DNA of 64,000 bases from an uncultured Steroidobacter sp. (GTDB taxonomy: Bacteria > Pseudomonadota > Gammaproteobacteria > Steroidobacterales > Steroidobacteraceae), in contig CALLKK010000012.1 of NCBI GenBank assembly GCA_938008435.1, positions 173,697-237,696 of the forward strand, written 5' to 3'. The position numbers were made by a program, and so were the translations under genes. Below, one piece after another: positions 29,447-39,014 of the stretch. The notes below the pieces were generated by a model. It was given only the letters and a program-made list of their open reading frames with translations. It had not been told where the DNA came from and did not search any database. Each line of letters begins with the position of its first letter. Position 1 is the stretch's first letter.

Positions 29447-31041
29447 CGATAGAGCCACGTTTCCGTTACCGGCCGATCGCCGCGCACGATGCGCATGCGC
29501 AGCTCCGCGAGCTTCGCATCGCCCGGCGCGAGCTCGAAGCTCGCGCGAATGCCTTTGGTGAGGCGGTTCGGTTGCAGCTGCGCATTCGAGATGCGTCCTT
29601 GCGAGCTGCTGAGCTCGAGCGTCAGCCCTTCGGTTTCCCCGCCGGCGCCGACGAATTCGACGACGAACAGGCGCCGCTTGCCGTCGCGCGTCGGTCCGGT
29701 ACGTGTGGCGGTAACTCGACCGAGACGCGGTAACACCCGCGGCGTGTCGGTCCACCGAATGCGATAGGAGGTGCGCCAAGGCTTGCCTGCGGGAATCACT
29801 TCCTTCGGCTTCCACATCGCGACGATGTTGTCGTTGGTTTCGAGATCCGTGGGAATCTCGATCAGCTGCACTTCGCCTTCGCCCCAATCGCTGGTCGGCT
29901 CGATCCAAGCGCTCGGTCGATCTTCGTAGGCAGCCTCGAGGTCGTGAAAATCCGACAAGCGTCGCGAGCGCTGCACCAAGCCGAAGGCGCGCGGCGCGAC
30001 GGACGTGAACGCCGAGATCTGCAGCTGCGTCGGGTTGCGCAGCGGACGGAACACTTGTTCGCCGGAGGCGAGCACGATCTGCAGGCCATCGGACTTGTGC
30101 ACCTCGTCGCGATAGTCGTCGATTCGAGTGCGCTCGGATTCGTCGAACAGGAACATCGAGGTGAGCGGTGCGATGCCGACGTTGTCGAGCGGCACGCGCG
30201 GGTAGAGCGTCAGGTCGACATCCATGTTCGTCTCGGCGCCCGGCGTGATGGAAAAGCGATATGCGCCGGTTGTCGATGGACTGTCGAGCAGCGCATGCAC
30301 CACGATCCCCGAGGCGTTCGCGGAGGGACGCTCCACCCAAAAGTGCGTGAACTCGGGGAACTCCTCGCCTTGCGGATGCGCCGTGCGGATCGCCAAACCG
30401 CGTGCCGAGAGGCCGAACTGGCCGTTCTTCGGAATCGCTTGAAAATATGAAGCGCCCTGAAACGTGAGGAACTCGTCCCAGCTCGAGCGCGAGTTCAGGC
30501 GCGTGCGCAGGCGCAAACCGGACAATGGGATCGGCGTTTCGCCGAGAAGCTTTGCGATGGGCGGATCGACCAGGAATGTCGTCGGCCCCGGCGTGATCTC
30601 GCGGGCAATGGCGCTCTCGACGATGGAAACGTGCACGGGAAGCGTGAACAGGAATCCGGCCGGCAGCACCTCCAACCGGAACGGCACCTGCTCGTTGCGC
30701 CAGATCGCCCGATCGCTGTTGACGCGAATGGCGCGGTATTGATCGTAGGACAGCTCGCGCAGCGGCGAGCTATCCGGAATGCGCGTCACCGAATAGTTGC
30801 GCGCAGCGAGCTTCTGTGCGAGCTCGTGAACGGTGCTCGACGCAAACCGGTAACGTTGCGGTTGCTTGTCGCCATCTGTCGACGAATTCGATACGGCGGC
30901 GCCAGCCAGGCAGCTCACCGTGACGGCGAGCAGCGCGAGCCAATGCCGCAACCGGATCGCGCCCTGCGTCGGCCGCGATGCGCCTGTGCCGCCTCGGGAG
31001 ATCCCTTGCGCGCCTCCTGCAAATACGTGGTCTGAATTCAT
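29431..31041 (-). CDS. opgG: Periplasmic glucan biosynthesis protein OpgG (MdoG/MdoD family)
   Basis: 536-residue exported protein needed to build or release branched osmoregulated periplasmic glucans. The signal peptide is about residues 30-50 (LRHWLALLAVTVSCLAGAA), set behind an unusually long N-terminal extension. The OpgG domain follows (YRFASSTVHELAQKLAARNY, then GASYFQAI and YGLSARGLAI-like GQFGLSARGLAI, then a C-terminal immunoglobulin-like domain). Without a clear twin-arginine motif it is more likely Sec-exported OpgG than Tat-exported OpgD. The gene is divergent from the nucleotidyltransferase across a 215-base intergenic region. Confidence 0.93.
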   Translation of the reverse strand: MNSDHVFAGGAQGISRGGTGASRPTQGAIRLRHWLALLAVTVSCLAGAAVSNSSTDGDKQPQRYRFASSTVHELAQKLAARNYSVTRIPDSSPLRELSYDQYRAIRVNSDRAIWRNEQVPFRLEVLPAGFLFTLPVHVSIVESAIAREITPGPTTFLVDPPIAKLLGETPIPLSGLRLRTRLNSRSSWDEFLTFQGASYFQAIPKNGQFGLSARGLAIRTAHPQGEEFPEFTHFWVERPSANASGIVVHALLDSPSTTGAYRFSITPGAETNMDVDLTLYPRVPLDNVGIAPLTSMFLFDESERTRIDDYRDEVHKSDGLQIVLASGEQVFRPLRNPTQLQISAFTSVAPRAFGLVQRSRRLSDFHDLEAAYEDRPSAWIEPTSDWGEGEVQLIEIPTDLETNDNIVAMWKPKEVIPAGKPWRTSYRIRWTDTPRVLPRLGRVTATRTGPTRDGKRRLFVVEFVGAGGETEGLTLELSSSQGRISNAQLQPNRLTKGIRASFELAPGDAKLAELRMRIVRGDRPVTETWLYRWTAS

Positions 31042-31256
31042 CCGAAACCAAGTGCTCCTCGGGGACGAGCCAGTCTGTTGGACAGTGGGAACCCGCGGTT
31101 CGGACGCAAGGGGGTACTCGAACTACGCACTTGCACACGGTTCGGTTCCTCGCGTCCCGCGCGGAACTCACGAACAGCGCCGTGTATTTAAACCTGCGTT
31201 TGCGCGCGACTCAGTGTTCGAAAAGCAGAAGGTCGCCAGCGCAACGAGGAGTCGGA

Positions 31257-32270
31257 ATGTCTACAACACAGCACGTGTGGGCACTTATTCTCGCGGGTGG
31301 CGACGGCACTCGTCTACGGGCACTGACGACCAAACCCTGCGGCACGGCGGTGCCGAAGCAATTCTGTTCGCTCGATGGCGGGCGCTCCCTGCTCGAAGAA
31401 GCCATCGCGCGCGCTGCGCGAGTGGTCGTGCCCGAGCGCATTTGCACCATCGTCGCGCAACAGCATCACCAATGGTGGTCGGAGTGCCGCGAGCTGGCAC
31501 GCTTACCGTCCGAGAACCTCATCGTCCAGCCGCGCAACCGCGGTACCGGCATCGGCGTGCTGTACGGTGTGTTGCATATCCTGGCGCGAGATCCGCACGC
31601 CCGAATTCTGATTTTGCCTTCCGATCATTTCGTGCGCGACGAGTCGGTATTGCGCGACGCGTTGGTCACGGTGCTCGATCGCGTCGAAGAGGGCAGGCAT
31701 CGCCCAGTCCTGCTCGGCATGGAGCCGGACCAGGTGGACACGGATCTCGGCTACGTGCTGCCCGGCGGGCCGGACCCGATGGGCGGTCAGACCGTCGCCG
31801 AGTTCATCGAGAAACCGACCCCGGAAGTGGCAGCGAGACTCATCGAGCAGGGCGGCCTGTGGAACACCTTCATCATTGCGGCCCATGCCTCGACGATCTC
31901 CGAGTTGTTCCTGCCGCGGTTCAGTTCGCTCGTCATGGAGATGAAGGTCATCTTGAGCCACGCCTTCGACGTCGGTCTCCCGGCCGGCGGATGGCCCGCG
32001 CTCGTTGCGCTCTACGCGCGGCTGCCCGATCTCGATTTCTCGCGCGACATCCTGGCGGACAAAGCAGCGAGCTTGTGCGTGTGGCGCGTACCGCCGTGCG
32101 GGTGGAGCGATCTCGGCACGCCGCGGCGCGTCGGGGAGACGTTGCAACGGTTGCGTATTCAGCGCCGCCACGACGCGCCGGCGCATTGGGAGCCGACCAA
32201 CTATCTGAATCTGGCTCGGCAGCATGAGGAGCTCGAGCGGCTGGGGAAGCTGCACGCTCCATATGCTTAA
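31257..32270 (+). CDS. Sugar-nucleotide transferase, probable mannose-1-phosphate guanylyltransferase
   Basis: 337-residue cytoplasmic enzyme predicted to make GDP-mannose from mannose-1-phosphate and GTP. The nucleotide-binding loop is LAGGDGTRLR near residue 12. NRGTGIGVLYGV, LILPSDHF and FIEKP are typical of the ManC/GMPP nucleotidyltransferase domain. It lacks the C-terminal cupin isomerase domain of bifunctional ManC. GAGGAG precedes the ATG by 5 bases. It is divergent from opgGH and upstream of treZ-treY, so it may supply sugar precursors to the same surface or osmolyte programme. The exact sugar is uncertain. Confidence 0.8.
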   Translation: MSTTQHVWALILAGGDGTRLRALTTKPCGTAVPKQFCSLDGGRSLLEEAIARAARVVVPERICTIVAQQHHQWWSECRELARLPSENLIVQPRNRGTGIGVLYGVLHILARDPHARILILPSDHFVRDESVLRDALVTVLDRVEEGRHRPVLLGMEPDQVDTDLGYVLPGGPDPMGGQTVAEFIEKPTPEVAARLIEQGGLWNTFIIAAHASTISELFLPRFSSLVMEMKVILSHAFDVGLPAGGWPALVALYARLPDLDFSRDILADKAASLCVWRVPPCGWSDLGTPRRVGETLQRLRIQRRHDAPAHWEPTNYLNLARQHEELERLGKLHAPYA

Positions 32271-32419
32271 GACGCATCATTCGCTCGCCGTTGCGCCAAT
32301 CGAAGCCCGCCACGCAGGCAGCGCGCGGTTGACCTCCGCGTGGCGCATCGTTGACAGGCCTGCATCGCCGGACCTCGGGTAAGCTGGCTCGCTTCGAGGC
32401 AACGAGCAGCGGTCGATAC

Positions 32420-34222
32420 GTGAAACGCATACATAGGATGCCGTTCGGCGCGCAGGTGGATGAGGCGGGGCGCGGACGGTTCCGGCTCTGGGCGCCGAGC
32501 GCGCGCAGTGTGGCGCTCGTCGTGGAGGGAGCCGATCGAGCGCGCGCGTTGTGGCCGATGACGCCAACGGGCGAAGGATGGTACGACGTGGTGATCGAGC
32601 ACGCGCGCCCGGGTTTGCGCTACCGCTACCGCATCGACGACGAAATCGACGTGCCCGACCCTGCCAGCCGATTCGCACCGGAAGGCGTGCATGGACCGAG
32701 CATGCTCGTCGAGCCGACTGCCTTCGCGTGGCGCGATTCCGACTGGCGCGGTCATGCCCGCGAAGAGCTCGTGATCTACGAGCTGCATATCGGCACGTTC
32801 ACGCGAGAGGGAACCTATGCAGCGCTGAGGTCGCGTCTGCCCGAGCTGGCGCGTCTCGGCGTAACGGCGCTCGAGCTGATGCCGATCGCCGCGTTCGCTG
32901 GAGTGCGGGGTTGGGGTTATGACGGTGTGCTCCATTTCGCGCCGCATGCGCCCTACGGCACGCCCGACGATCTCAAGGAGCTCGTGCAACAGGCGCATGC
33001 CGAAGGACTGTCGGTGCTGCTCGATGTCGTCTACAACCACTTCGGGCCCGAAGGAAATTATCTAGGCCGTTACGCGCGCGACTTCTTCACGGACAAGCAC
33101 AAGACGCCGTGGGGCGATGCGATCGATTTCAGCCAGCCGACCGTGCGTCGATTCTTCGTCGAGAATGCGCTCTACTGGCTGGAGGAGTACCACTTCGACG
33201 GGTTGCGCATCGATGCCGTGCACGCGATACGCGACGAGGGCGCTCGTCACTTCGTCGATGAGCTGATCGATGCCGTGCAGGAGGGGCCGGGGCGCGAGCG
33301 TCACGTGCACATCGTTCTCGAAAATCATGGCAACGAAGCGCGGCGTTTGTTGCGACCGTGCGTGGCGCAGTGGAACGACGATTTTCACCACGCCATGCAC
33401 GTGTGCTTGACCGGCGAAATGCAGAGTTACTACGCGAACTTTGCGGAGCGTCCGCTCGAGATGCTCGGTCGCTGCCTGGCGGAGGGTTTTGCGTACCAAG
33501 GCGAGCCTTACGGGGCGCGCCGTGAGCCGCGCGGGGAGCCGAGTCGGGAGCTGACACCGCTTGCCTTCGTCGGCTTTCTGCAGAACCACGATCAGATCGG
33601 TAATCGCGCGTTCGGCGAGCGCCTTGCAGTGTTGACTCAACCCGACGCGCTGCGGGCGGGCTTGGCGATTCTGTTGCTCGCGCCGCACGTACCGATGCTA
33701 TTCATGGGCGAGGAGTACGGCGCGACACAGCCGTTTCTTTTTTTCTGCGACTTCCAAGACGCGCTGGCCGATGCGGTGCGGGAAGGGCGCCGCAACGAGT
33801 TCGCGGGATTTGCTGCCTTCTCCGATCCGATACAGCGCGCACGCATTCCCGACCCGAATGCGCCTGCGACCTTCGCGCTAAGCACGCTCGATTGGGCCGA
33901 GCGGGATCGTCCCGGGCACCGCAAATGGCTGGCCTATGTCCGGGAGCTGCTCGCATTGCGGCGTCAGGCCATCGTGCCGCTGATACCGGCCATCAACCCG
34001 GGAAGCGGACGCTATCGCATCGATGGCGGAGTGCTCGACGTGAGCTGGTCTCTCGACGGCGGCGGAGCATTGCGAATGATGGCGAACCTTTCGACTGAAT
34101 CGCGCGCGCCGTCCCCAGAGCTGATCGAAGGCGCGCTCGTCTTTTCGACGAGCCGCACGCTCGCGGCCGAGCTGATTCCATGGGAAGTGCGCGTGTACGC
34201 TCCCAGCGGCGCGCGGCAGTGA
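32420..34222 (+). CDS. treZ: Malto-oligosyltrehalose trehalohydrolase TreZ, copy 2
   Basis: 600-residue GH13 enzyme, paralogous to the protein at 25404-27287. An N-terminal domain (FRLWAPSARSVALVV) leads into the barrel, with the nucleophile in FDGLRIDAVHAI, the acid/base in VLENHGNEA, WNDDFHHA, and the canonical NHDQIGNRAFGERL. It is 7 bases before treY, the classical treZ-treY pair that turns the end of a maltodextrin chain into free trehalose. The GTG at 32420 gives MKRIHRMPFGAQVD, a common family start, and an ATG at 32438 is the alternative. Confidence 0.92.
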   Translation: MKRIHRMPFGAQVDEAGRGRFRLWAPSARSVALVVEGADRARALWPMTPTGEGWYDVVIEHARPGLRYRYRIDDEIDVPDPASRFAPEGVHGPSMLVEPTAFAWRDSDWRGHAREELVIYELHIGTFTREGTYAALRSRLPELARLGVTALELMPIAAFAGVRGWGYDGVLHFAPHAPYGTPDDLKELVQQAHAEGLSVLLDVVYNHFGPEGNYLGRYARDFFTDKHKTPWGDAIDFSQPTVRRFFVENALYWLEEYHFDGLRIDAVHAIRDEGARHFVDELIDAVQEGPGRERHVHIVLENHGNEARRLLRPCVAQWNDDFHHAMHVCLTGEMQSYYANFAERPLEMLGRCLAEGFAYQGEPYGARREPRGEPSRELTPLAFVGFLQNHDQIGNRAFGERLAVLTQPDALRAGLAILLLAPHVPMLFMGEEYGATQPFLFFCDFQDALADAVREGRRNEFAGFAAFSDPIQRARIPDPNAPATFALSTLDWAERDRPGHRKWLAYVRELLALRRQAIVPLIPAINPGSGRYRIDGGVLDVSWSLDGGGALRMMANLSTESRAPSPELIEGALVFSTSRTLAAELIPWEVRVYAPSGARQ

Positions 34223-34229
34223 GGCAGGC

Positions 34230-37058
34230 GTGAGCGCAACGATTCCGCGAGCCACGTATCGTCTGCAGCTCAACCGCGAGTTCACGTTTGCGCAGGCGGC
34301 GCGGATCGTGCCGTATCTGGCACGTCTCGGCATCAGTCACGTCTACGCCTCGCCGATCCTCAAAGCACGCCCGGGCAGCATGCACGGGTACGACGTGACC
34401 GATCACACTCAGCTCAATCCAGAGCTCGGTACGCGCGCAGAGTTCGACGAGCTCGTCGCGACGCTGCATGCGCACGGCATGGGTCTCATCGTCGACATCG
34501 TGCCGAATCACCTCGGCGTGATGGGCGACGACAATGCCTGGTGGCTCGATCTATTGGAGAACGGGCCTGCGGGAAGGTTCTCCTCGCATTTCGACGTCGA
34601 CTGGCGCCCGGCACGCGCTTCGATGCGCGATCGCATCCTCGTGCCGATTCTCGGCGAACCGTACGGCGAAGTGCTCGAGAAAGGAGAGCTCAAGCTCGAG
34701 TTCGATGCGGCCGACGGCAGCTTCGCCGTGCGCTATCACGAAAACCTCTTTCCGATCGATCCGCGCGAGTATCCGCGCATCTTCGCCGCCGACGGCGGCT
34801 TGCTGGCGGCGCGCTTTGCCGCAGACGATCCAGACCGCGGCGACTTCGAAAGCTTGCTGACCGCTTTCGGACACTTGCCGTCGCGCAGCGATACGACTCC
34901 AGAGGCCGTCGCGATCCGCTATCGCGACAAGGAGGCGCACAAACGCCGGCTTGCCCGCTTGGTCGAGCGCAGCGCCGGCATACGCGCGTACATCGATGAG
35001 GTGATTGCGCGCGTGAACGGCATCGTCGGCAAGCCGGACAGCTTCGATGCGCTCAATGCATTGCTCGAAGCGCAAGCGTACCGACTTGCTTACTGGCGCG
35101 TGGCGATCGATGAGATCAATTATCGCCGCTTCTTCGACGTCAACGATCTCGCCGCTTTGCGCATGAACGAGAAGGCGGTGTTCGACAGTACGCACGCGCT
35201 GATATTCGAGCTCATCGAGCAAGGTGCGATCGACGGTCTTCGGATCGATCACTCGGACGGTCTGTACGATCCCAAGGCCTATTTCGAGCGGCTGCAGGAG
35301 CGTTTCCGCAAGGGCGACGAGCGGCGGCCGCTCTATATCGTGACCGAAAAGATCCTTGCCGCGCACGAATCGCTACCCGATAGCTGGGCGGTGCACGGCA
35401 CGACTGGCTACGACTTTGCGGCGCTGGTCACTAGTTGGCTCGTCTGCGGCGGGGAGGAACGCCGTCTGACGGCGCGCTACCGTGCCTTTACCGACAATCC
35501 GCTTGGCTTCGAGGAGATCGCCTATCGCTGCAAGAAGCTGGTGATGAATGTTTCGCTGGCCGCTGAAGTCGAGGTGCTTGCGACACAGCTCGACCGTATC
35601 GCGCAGCTCGATCGACGTACGGCGGATTTCACGCGCGCGGCGCTGCGCGATGCGATCGTCGAAGTCATCGCGTGTTTTCCTGTCTATCGCACCTACATCT
35701 CGCCGGAAGGCGTGCGCGATGAAGATCGCCGGATCGTCACGTGGGCAGTGAACGTGGCGCGCAAGCGCAGCCCCGTCGAGCGCAGTGTGTTCGACTTCCT
35801 GGCCGGCGTGCTGCTTGGGGATGCGGCGCTCGAGCGGCCTGCCAAGCATCGGCAAGCGATGCTCGAGTTCGCGCTGAAATTCCAGCAGGTGACCTCGCCC
35901 GTTGCTGCGAAGGGCGTCGAGGACACGGCGTTCTATCGCTACAGCCGGCTCGTCTGTCTGAACGAGGTCGGCGGGGACCCGGGGCGCTTCGGCGCCTCAT
36001 CGAGCGCCTTGCATCAGGCCAATCTCGAGCGAGCAAAATCGTGGCCGCATTCGATGGTGACGACCTCGACGCACGACACCAAGCGCAGCGAAGACGTACG
36101 TGCGCGCATTGCCGTCATCAGCGAGCTGCCCCAGCTCTGGAGCCTGCACCTGTCGCGCTGGAACAAGCTCAATCGCGGCAAACGTCGGCAGGTGGACGGC
36201 GCGAGCTCGCCGAGCCGCGAGGATGAATACTTGATCTATCAGACGCTCGCGGGCGTGTACGAACCGAATGCAGATCCCACGGCGCTGGTCGAGCGGCTGC
36301 AAGCGTACGCGGTCAAAGCAGCCCGCGAAGCGAAGCGCTCGACGAGCTGGCTTGCACCCAACGAAGCGTACGAAACGGCGCTCGAGGATTTCATCGCGCA
36401 GCTCTTCGCGCACCCCGAAAGAAACGCCTTCGTAAAGGACCTCGCCGCATTCGTCGAACCCATCGCGTTCTTCGGCGGGATCAACTCGCTCGTGATGACG
36501 ACGCTCAAGCTGACGGTGCCTGGCGTGCCGGATTTCTATCAAGGCAGCGAGCGCCTCACGCTGACCTTGGTGGACCCGGACAATCGACGGCCGGTCGACT
36601 ACGAGGCGGCGGAAATGCGCCTCGGTCGGCTCGAGCGCGGCGAGCTCGTCGCATCGAGCCATGATGTCGATGCAGCGAAGCTCAAGGTCGCATGGAGCCT
36701 ATTGCAAGCGCGCAAGGCGGATCCCGACTTGTTCGCAAAGGGCGACTATCGGCCGCTCGCCGTCGAAGGCGAGCACGCGGAGCACGTCTTCGCATTCGCA
36801 CGTACGTGCGGCGAGCGCGTCTGTTTGGTCATCGCTCCGCGCTGGAGCGCGCGGCTCATGGGCGGACGGCTCGAATGGCCTGTAGGTGAGGCCACCTGGG
36901 GCGATACGGCCGTGGTCGTGCCTTTCGCCCATGCATTGCGCGATGTGCTCGGTGACGGCGATTTCGAGTCGTCCGGCGAGGGCGAACACCACCGGCTGCG
37001 CGTGGCCGACGTGCTGCGCGCTTTTCCGGCGGCGGCGCTGATCGGCTACCGGCGTTAG
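34230..37058 (+). CDS. treY: Maltooligosyl trehalose synthase TreY
   Basis: 942-residue GH13 enzyme that converts the reducing-end alpha-1,4 bond of maltodextrins into an alpha,alpha-1,1 bond. Seen here: YRLQLNREFTFAQAA and YASPILKARPGSMHGYDV at the N-terminus, DIVPNHLGVMG, the nucleophile in LRIDHSDGLYDP, the acid/base in IVTEKILA, and THDTKRSEDVRAR. It is somewhat longer than average through loop insertions. The GTG start follows GAGG by 5 bases and lies 7 bases after treZ copy 2, so the two are cotranscribed. Confidence 0.96.
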   Translation: MSATIPRATYRLQLNREFTFAQAARIVPYLARLGISHVYASPILKARPGSMHGYDVTDHTQLNPELGTRAEFDELVATLHAHGMGLIVDIVPNHLGVMGDDNAWWLDLLENGPAGRFSSHFDVDWRPARASMRDRILVPILGEPYGEVLEKGELKLEFDAADGSFAVRYHENLFPIDPREYPRIFAADGGLLAARFAADDPDRGDFESLLTAFGHLPSRSDTTPEAVAIRYRDKEAHKRRLARLVERSAGIRAYIDEVIARVNGIVGKPDSFDALNALLEAQAYRLAYWRVAIDEINYRRFFDVNDLAALRMNEKAVFDSTHALIFELIEQGAIDGLRIDHSDGLYDPKAYFERLQERFRKGDERRPLYIVTEKILAAHESLPDSWAVHGTTGYDFAALVTSWLVCGGEERRLTARYRAFTDNPLGFEEIAYRCKKLVMNVSLAAEVEVLATQLDRIAQLDRRTADFTRAALRDAIVEVIACFPVYRTYISPEGVRDEDRRIVTWAVNVARKRSPVERSVFDFLAGVLLGDAALERPAKHRQAMLEFALKFQQVTSPVAAKGVEDTAFYRYSRLVCLNEVGGDPGRFGASSSALHQANLERAKSWPHSMVTTSTHDTKRSEDVRARIAVISELPQLWSLHLSRWNKLNRGKRRQVDGASSPSREDEYLIYQTLAGVYEPNADPTALVERLQAYAVKAAREAKRSTSWLAPNEAYETALEDFIAQLFAHPERNAFVKDLAAFVEPIAFFGGINSLVMTTLKLTVPGVPDFYQGSERLTLTLVDPDNRRPVDYEAAEMRLGRLERGELVASSHDVDAAKLKVAWSLLQARKADPDLFAKGDYRPLAVEGEHAEHVFAFARTCGERVCLVIAPRWSARLMGGRLEWPVGEATWGDTAVVVPFAHALRDVLGDGDFESSGEGEHHRLRVADVLRAFPAAALIGYRR

Positions 37059-37075
37059 CGCGCGCTGGTCTGCTG

Positions 37076-38452
37076 CTAAATCGCCGCGGCGGCAGACTGC
37101 GGTGCCGGCGTGGAGGTGTTTGTCAGGATCGAAGGCAGCGCGAAGTAGAAGGTGGCGCCCTTGCCGGGTTCGCTGTGTCCCCACACGCGTCCGCCGTGGC
37201 GAGTGAGCACGCGCTCGACGATGGCGAGACCCACGCCCGTCCCGGGAAATTCATGCGAGCCGTGGGCGCGCTGGAAGACTCGAAAGATCTTGTCGTAGTA
37301 GCGCATGTCGAACCCGACGCCGTTGTCCTGGATGCGGTAGACGATCTCGTCGTGCTGGCGTTTCGAATCGATCACGATGCGCCTGTCGGGGCGCCCCGCG
37401 GTGTACTTGATCGCGTTGTCGATCAGGTTGAGCCACACGCGGCTCAGCATGTGCCAGTCCCCCTCCACGGGGAGTAGGCGCCCGACTTCGATGCTGAGCG
37501 AGGCGGATTGGTCTTGCACCATGAGATCGTCGACGATGCGCTGGACGAGCGTGCGCATGTCGACCTCGCATTTCGTGAGGGATTGGCGCCCCAACCGGGA
37601 AAACTCGAGCAGGTCGTCGATGAGACGTGCCATGTGCTCGCTCGCTTGGCAGATGCGATCGATACGATGGCGCGTCGCTTCATCGAGCGCGGGTCCGCAT
37701 TCGAGCTCGAGCAGCCTCGCATGACCGTTGATGGCGCGCAGCGGCGCACGCAGATCGTGCGAGACCGAGTAGCAGAAGCTCTCGAGCTCCTGATTGCTGG
37801 CTTCGAGCATCGTGTTGTAGCGCTTGAGGTCGTCGAGCAACGTGAGAATGCGCTGCTCGGTGCGCTTGTGCTCGGTGATGTCGGCCGAGATGCCGAGCAG
37901 CACCATCGGTTCGCCGTTGGCGTCCTTGATCGGGATCTTGCGCGTATGGAGGATGCGTTTGCCGTGGCGCGTTTCGATTTCCTCCTCCGGAACGTCGACG
38001 ACGCTGTCGCGATCGAGCGCTTCCCGGTCCTTCCTCGCGAACCACTCGGCTTGCTCGGCCGGGAAGAGCTCCATATCGCTTTGGCCGATCATCTGTTCGC
38101 GCGAGTAACCGAGCGTCTCCTGACAGACGCGGTTGAAGTGCAGGTAGCGCAAGTCCTTTGCGTCCTTGGCGAAGATCATGCTCGGAGTGTTGTCGAGCAA
38201 TGTCTCCAAGAAGTGATTCACGCGGTGCAGGCGCAGCTCGAGGTTGTGATGCTTGCGCACGTCGACGTAGACGTAACGCAGCAGCATGACGAGCAGAAAG
38301 GCCACCACGGCAAGCGCGCAGATGCCGAGCAGCGGCCAGCCGTTCGATGTCTCTCGTATCCAGACAAAGAAAACGACCGCCGCGCCGAGCGCAAGCACCG
38401 CAGAGCCGATCACCGCGGCGACGACTTTCCGTTCGATCGACCAGTTCCGCAT
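37076..38452 (-). CDS. PAS-domain sensor histidine kinase, membrane-bound
   Basis: 458-residue kinase. Two membrane spans (about residues 9-30 and 40-60) enclose only a tiny periplasmic loop, so sensing is probably by the membrane or the cytoplasmic PAS domain (about 75-195, LDNTPSMIFAKDAKDLRYLH). The dimerisation/phosphoacceptor helix has the histidine in SHDLRAPLRAI. The ATP-binding domain shows NLIDNAIKYT, DNGVGFDM and GTGVGLAIV. There is no receiver domain and no adjacent response regulator gene, so it is an orphan kinase. It is convergent with treY, 18 bases apart. Confidence 0.9.
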   Translation of the reverse strand: MRNWSIERKVVAAVIGSAVLALGAAVVFFVWIRETSNGWPLLGICALAVVAFLLVMLLRYVYVDVRKHHNLELRLHRVNHFLETLLDNTPSMIFAKDAKDLRYLHFNRVCQETLGYSREQMIGQSDMELFPAEQAEWFARKDREALDRDSVVDVPEEEIETRHGKRILHTRKIPIKDANGEPMVLLGISADITEHKRTEQRILTLLDDLKRYNTMLEASNQELESFCYSVSHDLRAPLRAINGHARLLELECGPALDEATRHRIDRICQASEHMARLIDDLLEFSRLGRQSLTKCEVDMRTLVQRIVDDLMVQDQSASLSIEVGRLLPVEGDWHMLSRVWLNLIDNAIKYTAGRPDRRIVIDSKRQHDEIVYRIQDNGVGFDMRYYDKIFRVFQRAHGSHEFPGTGVGLAIVERVLTRHGGRVWGHSEPGKGATFYFALPSILTNTSTPAPQSAAAAI

Positions 38453-38710
38453 GTATCCCCCATCGGGAAAGGCCCCTCTTGCGTCGAGCGCGCGCGCGAG
38501 AAGCCCCGGAGCGGCGGGGGGGGCTGGTCGAGGCGGGCAGGCGCAAGTCGGCAGAGTGCCGCGAACCTTCCTTGTTTTTCAAGCGGGTGCGTAGTGCGCG
38601 CGACGGGATGCGCGGCTGCCCCTTCGTACAAGTGTCGCGGTCGGAGAGGGCACTAACATGATCCGCGGGCGCCGACGGGTCGGGCGCGCACTCACCCAGG
38701 AGTTCGGCGT

Positions 38711-38950
38711 ATGGATCGTGGAGTTCTCATCGGCGGTGGCTTGATCTGCACCAGCTTCCTGGTCGCGGTGCTGCTCAACGATTCCGCGCGCGAGTCGGAC
38801 GCCTGCGGGCCTGATACCGAGATGTCACCGTCCATTGCGCACGAATCGGAGTGCCCGCCGGATGCGTCCGCGCAACCGAAGAGGACAAACGCTCGGGCGC
38901 GTGACCTGCGATCGAACGGTTCGCGACGAGGCGGGTCGCACTGCCCGTGA
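38711..38950 (+). CDS. Hypothetical small secreted or membrane protein
   Basis: 79-residue reading frame starting MDRGVLIGGGLICTSFLVAV. GGAG lies 8 bases before the ATG. One hydrophobic segment at about residues 5-22 is followed by a polar Ser/Arg/Cys-containing tail that looks disordered. I recognise no family. It may be real, because the ribosome-binding site and hydrophobic start agree, but the tail composition is also compatible with chance in high-GC DNA. Confidence 0.4.
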   Translation: MDRGVLIGGGLICTSFLVAVLLNDSARESDACGPDTEMSPSIAHESECPPDASAQPKRTNARARDLRSNGSRRGGSHCP

Positions 38951-39014
38951 ACGTTGACGTCGCGACGCTCGGCCTCGAAAGTAACGGTACGTTGGTCTTG
39001 TTTTCCCGCCTGCT

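Noticed and set aside
29447..30340. An in-frame upstream extension of opgH by about 300 codons.
   Set aside because: It would overlap opgG fully and encodes an Arg-rich sequence unlike OpgH. The ATG at 29446 fits the family and the overlap seen in opgGH operons.
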